Shown here piece by piece: positions 1-8,575 of a stretch of DNA of 41,457 nucleotides (positions are counted from its first letter, which is position 1; the number at the start of each line of letters is the position of its first letter). The stretch comes from Actinomycetota bacterium (GTDB taxonomy: Bacteria; Actinomycetota; Geothermincolia; Fen-727; Anoxymicrobiaceae). The DNA lies in assembly GCA_016927325.1 (NCBI GenBank), contig JAFGMY010000018.1:1-41457 (forward strand). Reading direction: 5' to 3'. A model generated the notes under the pieces. It did no database searches and was not told the origin of the DNA. It saw nothing but the letters and a program-made list of their open reading frames with translations. A program made the position numbers and the translations under genes.

Positions 1-57
1 CATTTGACTCTTGGAGAAGTAAGAAAGGCCTACGATAGATGCCATCCCCACGCGTAA
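1..57 (+). CDS. xerC: Tyrosine recombinase XerC, C-terminal end only (partial)
   Basis: Frame 1 is open from the window edge to a TAA at 55-57 and reads HLTLGEVRKAYDRCHPHA. This looks like the extreme C-terminus of XerC/XerD tyrosine recombinases, where the catalytic tyrosine region is followed by a helix ending in a Y-x-R-x-H-P-R/H-A pattern. The catalytic residues lie outside the window. XerC resolves chromosome dimers at dif during cell division. The call is supported by context, because xerC sits just upstream of the rpsB-tsf-pyrH-frr region in other Actinomycetota. It overlaps the whiG start by 19 bp, suggesting translational coupling. Only 18 residues are visible, so another gene is possible. 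Confidence 0.6.
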   Translation, partial: HLTLGEVRKAYDRCHPHA

Positions 58-914
58 AGAACGATCGGGCGAGCGCCAGGAAAACAAATGGTAACGGATC
101 GAAAACAAAACGGGAAACTGTGAAGAAGCCGCAGGAGAAAGAAAAAAAAGAGCTTTCCGACGATGTCTGGAGGGAATACAAAGAGACGCATTCTCCCGAA
201 GCCAGGGAGGAGCTGATACTTCACTACTCACCCATGGTGAAGTACGTAGCAGGGCGCGTGTCTTCGGGGCTGCCCCCCTCGGTAGAGTTCGGTGACCTCG
301 TCAGCTACGGTGTGTTCGGTCTTCTGGACGCTATCGAGAAGTATGACCCCGGCCGGGGGATCAAGTTTGAGACTTACGCGATCGCCAGAATAAAGGGCGC
401 GATCATAGACGAGCTTCGGGCTGATGACTGGGTTCCGCGTTCCATAAGGTTCAAGGCGCGCGAGATAGAAAAAGCATACATTGAACTCGAGACCAAGCTT
501 CGCAGAAACCCTACCGACGAGGAAGTGGCCAAGAAACTGGGAATGAGCCTGGAAAGTTACCTGGAGGTTCTCAACAAGCTTTCATTCATTTCTCTCGTGG
601 CGCTGGATGAGTTGTGGAGCGTGGGTGGGGACAAGCCCGACCAGGTCAGCCTCGCCGATACGGTCGAGGACGTTAAGGCCAAAGACCCTTCACAGATGTT
701 TGAAGTGGAAGAGATGAAAAATATTATCGCCGAGGCGATAAACAAGCTTCCCGAGAGGGAGCGGATTGTAGTAAGCCTCTACTACTATGAGGGTTTGACG
801 ATGCGAGAGATCGGTGAGGCGCTGTCCGTCACCGAGTCCCGTGTCTGCCAACTGCACACAAAAGCAATTTTAAGGCTGCGGGCGAGGCTGTCGGCCGCGC
901 TCGGCCTAGCCTGA
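39..914 (+). CDS. whiG: RNA polymerase sigma factor, WhiG/FliA family (sigma-28 type)
   Basis: A 291-residue alternative sigma factor of the sigma-28 group, which directs RNA polymerase to flagellar (FliA) or developmental (WhiG) promoters. The start of region 2 (LILHYSPMVKYVAGRV) is close to WhiG proteins. Region 2 spans about residues 50-120 and includes RIKGAIIDELRADDWVPRS. Region 3 is about 125-200, and region 4 about 235-285 carries a helix-turn-helix (LTMREIGEALSVTESRVCQ). The first ~40 residues form a Lys/Arg/Glu-rich extension without a recognisable domain. The ATG at 39 lies inside the xerC end; a later start is possible because no strong Shine-Dalgarno is visible. No flagellar or anti-sigma gene is present in the window, so the regulon cannot be read from context. 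Confidence 0.9.
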   Translation: MPSPRVKNDRASARKTNGNGSKTKRETVKKPQEKEKKELSDDVWREYKETHSPEAREELILHYSPMVKYVAGRVSSGLPPSVEFGDLVSYGVFGLLDAIEKYDPGRGIKFETYAIARIKGAIIDELRADDWVPRSIRFKAREIEKAYIELETKLRRNPTDEEVAKKLGMSLESYLEVLNKLSFISLVALDELWSVGGDKPDQVSLADTVEDVKAKDPSQMFEVEEMKNIIAEAINKLPERERIVVSLYYYEGLTMREIGEALSVTESRVCQLHTKAILRLRARLSAALGLA

Positions 915-1226
915 CGTATTCAATACCCGCGCGGTCTCGATTTATTTCTACTGAAACCAGATTTTTATCGGTGTCGAGACTCAGGTGTACGTCCGGCTGA
1001 CGTTGATTTCAAGGCGATGGTTCCGTGGAGGAAAGTCCCTTGTTTCAACGGCGCAAGGCCGCCGCCGTCGCTTGCGCTATCAAATCGGCTATATTACACT
1101 GAGGAAGATTTTCAGGCCGCGAGCATGAAAAAATACACACCTGGATGGACCACGGGACCGGTGTCACACAGTGATCGTCCTGATGGGTTGATATTCAGGG
1201 AAGAACAACCGAAATTGGAGGTATGC
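915..1226 (+). promoter_or_regulatory. 312-bp leader/promoter region of the rpsB operon, with a GC-rich hairpin
   Basis: There is no convincing gene here. The ORF track extends rpsB upstream to 1017, but that extension lacks family similarity and a ribosome binding site. The stretch contains an inverted repeat, GCGCAAG (1051-1057) and CTTGCGC (1071-1077), around a GC-rich 13-nt loop. A TATATT hexamer at 1090-1095 could be a -10 element, but I see no properly spaced -35. The region presumably carries the promoter and 5' leader of rpsB-tsf. An autoregulatory S2-binding leader is conceivable, but nothing in the sequence proves it. Confidence 0.4.
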
Positions 1227-2204
1227 ATGGCTGTTGTTGACATTAAAGACCTCCTCGAGGCAGGAGTGCATTTCGGGCACCAGACCCGCCGATGGAACCC
1301 AAAGATGAAACCCTTCATCTTCACCGAACGCAATGATATCTATATTATCGATTTGCAGAAGACTCTGGTGAAAATAGGGTTGGCTTACAATACGATCCGG
1401 AATAACGTGGCGGGCGGCGGCTCGGTGCTGTTCGTGGGTACCAAGAAGCAGTCACAGGAAGCGGTGCACGAACACGCTGTCAGGTGCGGTATGCCATACG
1501 TGAACTTGAGGTGGTTGGGCGGTACCCTGACCAACTTCAAGACGATACATGGCAGGGTGCTGTATCTGAAGGAGCTTCAGAGAAGGGAAATGGAAGGTGA
1601 GCTCGATACTCTTCCGAAGAAAGAGGCACTGCTGATCAGGAGGCAGATTTCCAAGCTGGAGAAAAACCTTACAGGACTCCTCACCATGGAATCCGTTCCG
1701 GGGATGATCTTTGTCATAGATCCTAAGAAAGAGAGAATCGCCGCCAACGAAGCACGCAAGCTCGGGATACCGATCATAGGACTGGTCGACACCAACTGCG
1801 ACCCGGATGAAGTAGATTATATTATTCCCGGAAACGACGATGCGATACGCTCGATAGGGCTGATGTGCCGGGTGGTCGCGGACGCTGTTATAGATGGCCA
1901 GGGAATGAGGGAAGCCAGGCTGGCCGATGAGATGTCCGCCAGGGAAGCGGAATCGAAAAAAGCCGGCGAGAAACCGTCCAGGAGACATTCTGAGGCGGTG
2001 CCGGCGTACAGCGCGTCACCCTTCGACAGCGAAGAAGCCGGAAGCAAAGCATCCTCGGATGTCAAAGAGGAAAAGGCCGGTGGGCCGGAAGAAGCCGCAA
2101 AGGCGGAGGTTCACGAATCTGGTGAAAAACCGGATGAGGTGCCTACCGAGGAGACATCCGGTGAGACGGCAAGTGAGAAGGTGGAAGAAAAAGACGGACA
2201 GTAG
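1227..2204 (+). CDS. rpsB: 30S ribosomal protein S2 with a long acidic C-terminal tail
   Basis: Ribosomal protein S2, a component of the small subunit needed for S1/mRNA docking. The start is the ATG at 1227, preceded by GGAGGT at 1217-1222, giving [26 protein letters not shown], the canonical S2 N-terminus. Family landmarks include [25 protein letters not shown] and [13 protein letters not shown]. The S2 core ends near residue 235. It is followed by about 90 residues rich in Glu, Lys, Ala and Ser, making the protein about 325 residues against the usual ~240-260. tsf follows after 44 bp, the conserved rpsB-tsf pair. The tail is low-complexity and probably disordered. Confidence 0.97.
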   Translation: MAVVDIKDLLEAGVHFGHQTRRWNPKMKPFIFTERNDIYIIDLQKTLVKIGLAYNTIRNNVAGGGSVLFVGTKKQSQEAVHEHAVRCGMPYVNLRWLGGTLTNFKTIHGRVLYLKELQRREMEGELDTLPKKEALLIRRQISKLEKNLTGLLTMESVPGMIFVIDPKKERIAANEARKLGIPIIGLVDTNCDPDEVDYIIPGNDDAIRSIGLMCRVVADAVIDGQGMREARLADEMSAREAESKKAGEKPSRRHSEAVPAYSASPFDSEEAGSKASSDVKEEKAGGPEEAAKAEVHESGEKPDEVPTEETSGETASEKVEEKDGQ

Positions 2205-2248
2205 TCCGATAGCAGAAATAGAGTTTTTTAGAAACGAGGTATCAAGAA

Positions 2249-2872
2249 ATGGGAAAGCCCGAAATATCCGCGAAACTGGTCAAAGAGCTTAGAGAGAAGA
2301 CCAATGTCGGAATGATGGACTGCAAAGCCGCTCTCCAGGAAACTGAAGGCGATATTGAGAAAGCGGCCTTGTTGCTCCGCAAGAAAGGTCTCTCGGGTGC
2401 GAAGCAGAGGCAGCAGAGAACAGCCAATCAGGGTGTGATAGATTCGTATCTGCATATAGGGCAGCAGATAGGTTCCCTGGTGGAGATAAACTGCGAGACC
2501 GATTTCGTGGCCAGGAACGATGAGTTCCTTGAGCTGGCTCATCAAATAGCGCTTCATGTCGTCGCCTGTAATCCTCAATATATGGACAGGGAGTCGGTTC
2601 CCGTAGATATCGTGGAAAGCGAGAAGGTGATTTACCGCTCTCAGTGTGAATCGGGGGGAAAACCGGAAAAGGTATGGGACAGGATCATCGACGGAAAACT
2701 GGATAAGTTCTACCAGGACACCTGCCTGATGGAGCAACCTTTTGTTAAAGACCCTTCAGTAACCGTGAACGAGCTGCTTGCGGAAGCCTCGTCGCGGGTC
2801 GGCGAAAAACTATTGGTGCGGCGTTTCTTAAGGTTCCAGGTGGGTGAAGACACGGGTGAGAACTGTGAGTAA
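2249..2872 (+). CDS. tsf: Elongation factor Ts (short form)
   Basis: EF-Ts, the guanine nucleotide exchange factor that recycles EF-Tu-GDP. The N-terminal UBA-like domain (LVKELREKTNVGMMDCKAAL) and the core signature (LVEINCETDFVARN) are clear. At 207 residues it is a short form with one core subdomain, as in Thermus, unlike the ~280-residue E. coli protein. The ATG at 2249 has GAGGT about 9 nt upstream. It lies 44 bp after rpsB and 12 bp before pyrH, so it is almost certainly cotranscribed with both. Confidence 0.96.
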   Translation: MGKPEISAKLVKELREKTNVGMMDCKAALQETEGDIEKAALLLRKKGLSGAKQRQQRTANQGVIDSYLHIGQQIGSLVEINCETDFVARNDEFLELAHQIALHVVACNPQYMDRESVPVDIVESEKVIYRSQCESGGKPEKVWDRIIDGKLDKFYQDTCLMEQPFVKDPSVTVNELLAEASSRVGEKLLVRRFLRFQVGEDTGENCE

Positions 2873-3667
<795 letters not shown>

Positions 3668-3714
3668 GCCTTTTAGAGATTAACATTCGGACATTTCGAC
3701 AAGAGGGGTGTTCC

Positions 3715-4269
3715 ATGGACAAGATCATGAAAGAAACAGAGGACAAGGCTGCCAAGGCCGTTGAATTCACCAGCCGCGATTTTGCCTCCATACGTACGGG
3801 AAGGGCTTCTCCTTCGCTGCTGGACCGGCTGAAAGTCGATTATTACGGAACACCCACACCTCTGAGCCAGATAGCGACCATATCGGCACCCGAAGCGAGG
3901 TTGCTTGTCGTGCAGCCGTACGACCGGAACAGCATGGCGGAAATCGAGAAAGCGATTACACAGTCGGACCTGGGCCTTGTTCCGTCAAACGACGGCGAAC
4001 TGATCAGGCTGCCTATACCACAGCTGACCGAGGAGCGCAGGCATGAGCTGACGAAGCTTGTGAAGTCAAGGGCTGAAGAGGGGCGGGTCGCGGTCCGTAA
4101 TATAAGGCGGGAAGCCATTGACGATCTCAGGGAGGAAGAGAAGAAGGGCGAGTCCACCAAGGACGACCTGCATAAAGGAATGGAAGACGTGCAGGCGCTG
4201 ATCGACGCCAAAATCGAAGAAATAGATATCCTCGCGGAAAAGAAGATAAAAGAGCTTATGGAAATATAA
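3715..4269 (+). CDS. frr: Ribosome recycling factor
   Basis: RRF acts with EF-G to split post-termination ribosomes. The 184-residue length matches the family (~185). The RTGRASPSLLDRL segment and the C-terminal three-helix-bundle region (LTKLVKSRAEEGRVAVRNIRREA) are diagnostic. GAGGGG precedes the ATG at 3715. It lies in the rpsB-tsf-pyrH-frr-cdsA run, 47 bp after pyrH, and is likely cotranscribed. Confidence 0.97.
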   Translation: MDKIMKETEDKAAKAVEFTSRDFASIRTGRASPSLLDRLKVDYYGTPTPLSQIATISAPEARLLVVQPYDRNSMAEIEKAITQSDLGLVPSNDGELIRLPIPQLTEERRHELTKLVKSRAEEGRVAVRNIRREAIDDLREEEKKGESTKDDLHKGMEDVQALIDAKIEEIDILAEKKIKELMEI

Positions 4270-4299
4270 TGCGGAACAGCCCGTGAAAGGGGTATTAAC

Positions 4300-5148
4300 T
4301 TGGTATGGAAACGGGTGCTGGGTGCGGTAATATTCGGTTTGATATTTTTGGGCACCCTTATCTGGGGAGGGCTCCCGTTTACATTCGGCATAGCTTTCGC
4401 GGCTGCGGTCGGGGCGGTCGAGCTGTTCAGCCTTTTCGAGTCCAAAGGGGTGATTATCGGGACCGCCGCGCTGATCGGGATAATGGGATCGATCGCTTAT
4501 GTATTCCTGGCGCACTTTGAGGGAAATGTAAGTTATGGTTATGTGACCGTCGGGCTCCTTTTTGTGAGCTTTCTCTGGTATATGATTGTTCTCCGTCACG
4601 TGAGGTCCACCAACGCTATCGCCCTCACCGTGCTTGCGCCACTCATAACCGGACTTTGCCTCAGCCACCTGGTGCTTCTCAGGGACATGGCGGACGCGGC
4701 CGAACCGGCTGGAAAAGGCTGGATAATAGTAATTTTCGTTGTGGCGCTGATATGGGTTTACGATATTTTCGCCTGGGCTGTCGGCAGAAAAGTGGGAAGA
4801 AGAAAGATCGTGCCGGGCATCAGCCCCAATAAGAGCCTCGAGGGCATGGTCGCCGGAACCGTAGCGGCGGTTTCCGCGTCTTTACTGTTCAGGTACCTGA
4901 TCACCTGGATACTGGGCAATAACTCCTATCCATGGTTTTCAAACGGGGTGGCGGTAATCATTGGTGTGCTCGTGTGCCTGCTCGGCCCGGTCGGCGACCT
5001 GGCGGAATCACTCATTAAAAGAGATTACGGTGTAAAGGACACCGGGAAGATAATATTGGCCCACGGGGGCATAATGGACAGGTTTGATTCCACCCTTTTT
5101 GTCGTTCCCGCTGTTTACTACTACCTGTTGTTGTTCGTTCTTACTTGA
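4300..5148 (+). CDS. cdsA: Phosphatidate cytidylyltransferase (CDP-diacylglycerol synthase)
   Basis: Integral membrane enzyme making CDP-diacylglycerol from CTP and phosphatidic acid, the precursor for all phospholipids including the inositol lipids made by pgsA downstream. It has about 7-8 hydrophobic segments. The family signature is in the C-terminal half: GRRKIVPGISPNKSLEGMVAG, then GDLAESLIKRDYGVKDTG and HGGIMDRFDS. The start is a TTG at 4300, with GAAAGGGG about 8 nt upstream. It lies between frr and dxr, an order shared with many Gram-positive bacteria. Confidence 0.93.
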   Translation: MVWKRVLGAVIFGLIFLGTLIWGGLPFTFGIAFAAAVGAVELFSLFESKGVIIGTAALIGIMGSIAYVFLAHFEGNVSYGYVTVGLLFVSFLWYMIVLRHVRSTNAIALTVLAPLITGLCLSHLVLLRDMADAAEPAGKGWIIVIFVVALIWVYDIFAWAVGRKVGRRKIVPGISPNKSLEGMVAGTVAAVSASLLFRYLITWILGNNSYPWFSNGVAVIIGVLVCLLGPVGDLAESLIKRDYGVKDTGKIILAHGGIMDRFDSTLFVVPAVYYYLLLFVLT

Positions 5149-5192
5149 AATGAAGGGTTTCTGGTCCGCACTATGAGTACCCGGGAAATGTT

Positions 5193-6359
5193 TTGAAAAG
5201 AATAGCCGTACTGGGTTCGACCGGCTCAATTGGAAAGCAGGCTTTTGAAGTTGTTCAGGGGCTTGGAAATGAAATTTCGGTTGTCGCGATGTCCGCGTAC
5301 AAGAACGGAGACCTCCTGGCAAACCAGGTACGCACTCTCGGCGCCAAGAAGGCCTGCCTGATCGATCCATACGCTTCAAACAGGTACGCTCCCGTTTTCG
5401 AGGAACTGAACGTGGAGTTTTTTGCGGGCGCGAGAGGCCTGCTGGAGATGGTGGGTTCGGAAGAATACGATATCGTCCTGAACGGCATCTCCGGGTCGGC
5501 CGGACTTCCGCCAACCCTGGAGGCCCTGGAGCAGGAAACCGTACTGGCTCTAGCCAACAAGGAAAGCCTGGTGGCGGGCGGGAACCTGGTTATGAGCAAG
5601 GTCAAGGCCGGGAACTCCAGGCTGGTTCCGGTGGACAGCGAGCACTCGGCGATATTCCAGTGCCTGCTGGGTCAGGACGGGCCGGGACTGAGGAGGGTGA
5701 TTCTAACCGCGTCAGGAGGGCCGTTCAGAAACATGCCCGCCGATGAGTTGAAGTCCATCACTGTGAGAGAGGCACTCGCTCATCCGACCTGGACGATGGG
5801 AAGGAAGATCACCATCGACTCGGCTACCCTTATGAACAAGGGGCTTGAGGTAATCGAGGCCTGTCATCTGTTTGATATCGGCATAAGCGATATACACGTG
5901 GTGGTCCATCCTCAAAGCGTGATCCACTCCATGGTCGAGATGGTCGACGGCTCGGTGATAGCCCAGATGGGAGTCCCTGATATGCGTGTCCCGATACAGT
6001 ACTCGCTGACTTATCCCGAAAGAGTCTCCAACCCTGGAAAGTATCTTTCACTTGAGGAGTACGGGTCGCTTACTTTTGAGGAAGTTGACAGGAAAAAGTT
6101 CAGGTGTCTTGAAGTAGCATATTGGGCAGGCAGGGAGGGAAAGACCTACCCTGCCGCGATGAACGCCGCGAATGAGGAAGCGGTGGCGGCGTTCTTATCT
6201 GAGAAGATAAGGTTTACCGATATCGCCGGGGTGGTTGAAGGAGTGTTGGAAAAGCACGAAGCCTTGGACGGAGATTCTCTTGATGAAATCCTTGCCGCCG
6301 AACAGGAAGCGAGAATCCGGGCGCACGAGTTGATAAACAGGCTGGAGGGCTGTAATTGA
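5193..6359 (+). CDS. dxr: 1-deoxy-D-xylulose 5-phosphate reductoisomerase
   Basis: Second enzyme of the MEP isoprenoid pathway, converting DXP to MEP with NADPH and a divalent metal. Motifs in order are the NADPH site GSTGSIG (residues 8-14), LNGISGSAGL, ALANKESLV, the metal/substrate motif PVDSEHSAIFQCL, and KITIDSATLMNKGLEVIEA, with VVVHPQSVIHSMVE further on. The length of 388 residues is typical. The start is a TTG at 5193 with only a weak ribosome binding site. Its stop overlaps the rseP start by 4 bp. Confidence 0.96.
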   Translation: MKRIAVLGSTGSIGKQAFEVVQGLGNEISVVAMSAYKNGDLLANQVRTLGAKKACLIDPYASNRYAPVFEELNVEFFAGARGLLEMVGSEEYDIVLNGISGSAGLPPTLEALEQETVLALANKESLVAGGNLVMSKVKAGNSRLVPVDSEHSAIFQCLLGQDGPGLRRVILTASGGPFRNMPADELKSITVREALAHPTWTMGRKITIDSATLMNKGLEVIEACHLFDIGISDIHVVVHPQSVIHSMVEMVDGSVIAQMGVPDMRVPIQYSLTYPERVSNPGKYLSLEEYGSLTFEEVDRKKFRCLEVAYWAGREGKTYPAAMNAANEEAVAAFLSEKIRFTDIAGVVEGVLEKHEALDGDSLDEILAAEQEARIRAHELINRLEGCN

Positions 6360-7480
6360 CTGTATTTCTGGTTATTGTCGTAGCATTCGTCATAATTACT
6401 TTCATGATTTTTACCCATGAGCTGGGCCATTTCTACGCGGCCCGCCTCTGTAAAGTCAAGGTGGACCAGTTCTCGATAGGGTTCGGTCCCGAGATAAAAG
6501 GGTGGGACAGGGGAGAAACCCGTTACTCGCTGAAATGGATACTGGCCGGCGGATCGGTAAGGATCTGTGGTATGGACCCCGACGAAGAGGTGTCCGAAGG
6601 GGATTTTCCCCGGAGTTATTATGGCGCGCCTTATTGGAAAAGAGCCGTGATAGTTGTTGCCGGTTCCCTGGTACATGTTCTAATCGCAATGATCCTGTTT
6701 TTTCTGTTCTTCTGGCCGATAGGCTACCCGGTTTTGACTGGGAGAATCGGAGAGGTCCAGAAGACAGTTGAGTTCGGGAAAAGTGAGGAGCTTCCCGGTC
6801 CTGCGTACGAGGCCGGTCTAAAGAAAGGCGATCTGGTAACCTCGGTTGACGGGGTTGAAGTGGAAGGGTGGTCGGAGCTCAGCGGCGAACTCTCATCTCA
6901 TCCCGACGAGACTGTAACCATTGAGTACGAAAGAGACGGCAGGAAGAATACTGTCGACGTTGAGCTTCTCAAGACTTCCGACGACAGGGGTTATCTCGGA
7001 ATTGAAGTTGATTCGAATGATTACTTCCGGGAAAAGATGTCTCCACTGGAAGCTGCTTGGGAATCGGTGAAGACTACGGGTCAAGTCTCATGGCTTATGA
7101 TTAAAGGAATAGGGAAGCTGTTTACCCCCGAGACATTCAAGGTGCTCATCGGTTTGGAGGAACGGACCGAGGAGAGTCCCCGCAGTGTGGTAGGGGCGGT
7201 CCAGTTGAGTTATTACGCAGCTGCCCAGAACTTCTCAATATTTGTATTTATGATCGCCCAGTTGTTTCTGTTTCTGGCGATATTCAACCTTATCCCCCTT
7301 CCGCCTTTTGACGGAGGTCATCTTCTTGTGATTATTGTAGAGAAACTGTTTCACAAGGAAATTGACTTAAAGAAGCTTGCACCGGTTGCATGGGCGGTAA
7401 TTGTTATCTTGTCAGTTGTAGCATTGAGATTGGCACTTCTGGATCTGTTTAACCCGCTGGGGAATCCCTTTGCGCCTTGA
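6356..7480 (+). CDS. rseP: RIP metalloprotease RseP (site-2 protease)
   Basis: Membrane zinc metalloprotease that cleaves transmembrane anti-sigma factors or remnant signal peptides. The zinc motif HELGH is at residues 21-25 in the first membrane helix. A single PDZ domain lies at about residues 125-205. The third zinc ligand motif, NLIPLPPFDGGH, sits in the last third, followed by two hydrophobic helices. The start is a TTG overlapping the dxr stop (TTGA), so translation is coupled. The dxr-rseP-ispG order matches other Actinomycetota. Its natural substrate is not evident here. Confidence 0.93.
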   Translation: MTVFLVIVVAFVIITFMIFTHELGHFYAARLCKVKVDQFSIGFGPEIKGWDRGETRYSLKWILAGGSVRICGMDPDEEVSEGDFPRSYYGAPYWKRAVIVVAGSLVHVLIAMILFFLFFWPIGYPVLTGRIGEVQKTVEFGKSEELPGPAYEAGLKKGDLVTSVDGVEVEGWSELSGELSSHPDETVTIEYERDGRKNTVDVELLKTSDDRGYLGIEVDSNDYFREKMSPLEAAWESVKTTGQVSWLMIKGIGKLFTPETFKVLIGLEERTEESPRSVVGAVQLSYYAAAQNFSIFVFMIAQLFLFLAIFNLIPLPPFDGGHLLVIIVEKLFHKEIDLKKLAPVAWAVIVILSVVALRLALLDLFNPLGNPFAP

Positions 7481-7489
7481 GGTAAGAAA

Positions 7490-8575
7490 ATGAGTGATAG
7501 AAGGAAGACCAGGGAGATTTCTCTCGACAGAGTGCGCATCGGCGGAAGCGCACCGGTTACCGTCCAGTCCATGACCAATACCGTTACATCCGATGTTAAG
7601 TCAACCATGGAGCAGATCAGGAAACTGGAGAATGCCGGTTGTGACATCGTGCGGGTGGCGGTTCCTGATATTCAGTCGACCGAAGCTTTGCCGGCGATTA
7701 TCAAAGGCACTTCTCTTCCTGTGGTCGCGGATGTTCACTTCGACAGGCACCAGCTGGCTATGCTGGCCATGGAAAGCGGCGTCGCCGGGATCAGGATAAA
7801 TCCGGGCACCATTGGAAACCGCTCCAGGCTTGCCGATATCGCGAGGGAAGCCGCCGACAGGGATGTAGCGGTAAGGGTCGGTATTAACGCTGGATCCCTG
7901 GAGAGAAGGCTTCTGGGGCCGGGAGGACATGCTGAAGCTTCAGCCCTGGCGACCAGTGCGCTTGAGGGCGCCTCTTATATGGAAGAGCACGGCGTTAAAA
8001 ACATCAAGATTTCGGTGAAAGCGTCGGATGTGCCGAGGACTATCGAGGCGTACCGTATCGTATCCGGGGAATGCGACTGGCCGTTGCATGTTGGAGTTAC
8101 CGAGGCCGGCACCACGTGGTCCGGTACGATAAAGAGTTCAATCGGGATCGGGGCGCTGCTGGCGGAAGGCATCGGTGATACCATTCGCGTATCGCTTACC
8201 GCTTCGCCGGTCGAAGAGGTAAGGGTAGGGAGAAAGATAATCGCGGCGCTTGGGCTGGGCAGTGCCGGCCCCGAAGTGATATCATGTCCTACTTGTGCCC
8301 GGGCTGAGATTGATGTCATAAGAATCGCGCTTGAGCTCGAGAGAAAGATCGGTGGCTTGAAATCGAATATCAAGATAGCGGTAATGGGATGCGCGGTCAA
8401 CGGGCCCGGAGAAGTTCGGGACGCCGACATCGGGATTGCCGGCAGCAGGACCGCCGCTTTGTTATTTGTAAAAGGTGAAATGATAAAGAAGGTTGAGCCT
8501 GAAAATATTCTGGATGAAATGATTGAGGAGATAGAGAAGATGACCGGAGAAAAAACGGCAGGTGAGAGCAGTTGA
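7490..8575 (+). CDS. ispG: 4-hydroxy-3-methylbut-2-en-1-yl diphosphate synthase (flavodoxin)
   Basis: IspG (GcpE) reduces MEcPP to HMBPP in the MEP pathway using a [4Fe-4S] cluster. The N-terminal TIM-barrel region includes VTVQSMTNT, DIVRVAVPD and VADVHFD. The cluster ligands are in the C-terminal part: SCPTCARAEID and VMGCAVNGPGE. The length of 361 residues is typical of the two-domain bacterial form. GAGGTAA precedes the ATG at 7490. Its stop overlaps the TTG start of proS (TTGA). Confidence 0.96.
   Translation: MSDRRKTREISLDRVRIGGSAPVTVQSMTNTVTSDVKSTMEQIRKLENAGCDIVRVAVPDIQSTEALPAIIKGTSLPVVADVHFDRHQLAMLAMESGVAGIRINPGTIGNRSRLADIAREAADRDVAVRVGINAGSLERRLLGPGGHAEASALATSALEGASYMEEHGVKNIKISVKASDVPRTIEAYRIVSGECDWPLHVGVTEAGTTWSGTIKSSIGIGALLAEGIGDTIRVSLTASPVEEVRVGRKIIAALGLGSAGPEVISCPTCARAEIDVIRIALELERKIGGLKSNIKIAVMGCAVNGPGEVRDADIGIAGSRTAALLFVKGEMIKKVEPENILDEMIEEIEKMTGEKTAGESS

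Noticed and set aside
1017-1226. N-terminal extension of rpsB in the ORF track
   Set aside because: The canonical S2 N-terminus begins at 1227 after GGAGGT; the extension has no homology pattern.
1452-1988. 178-residue minus-strand ORF antisense to rpsB
   Set aside because: It is a shadow of a strongly conserved gene, with no ribosome binding site or family-like sequence.
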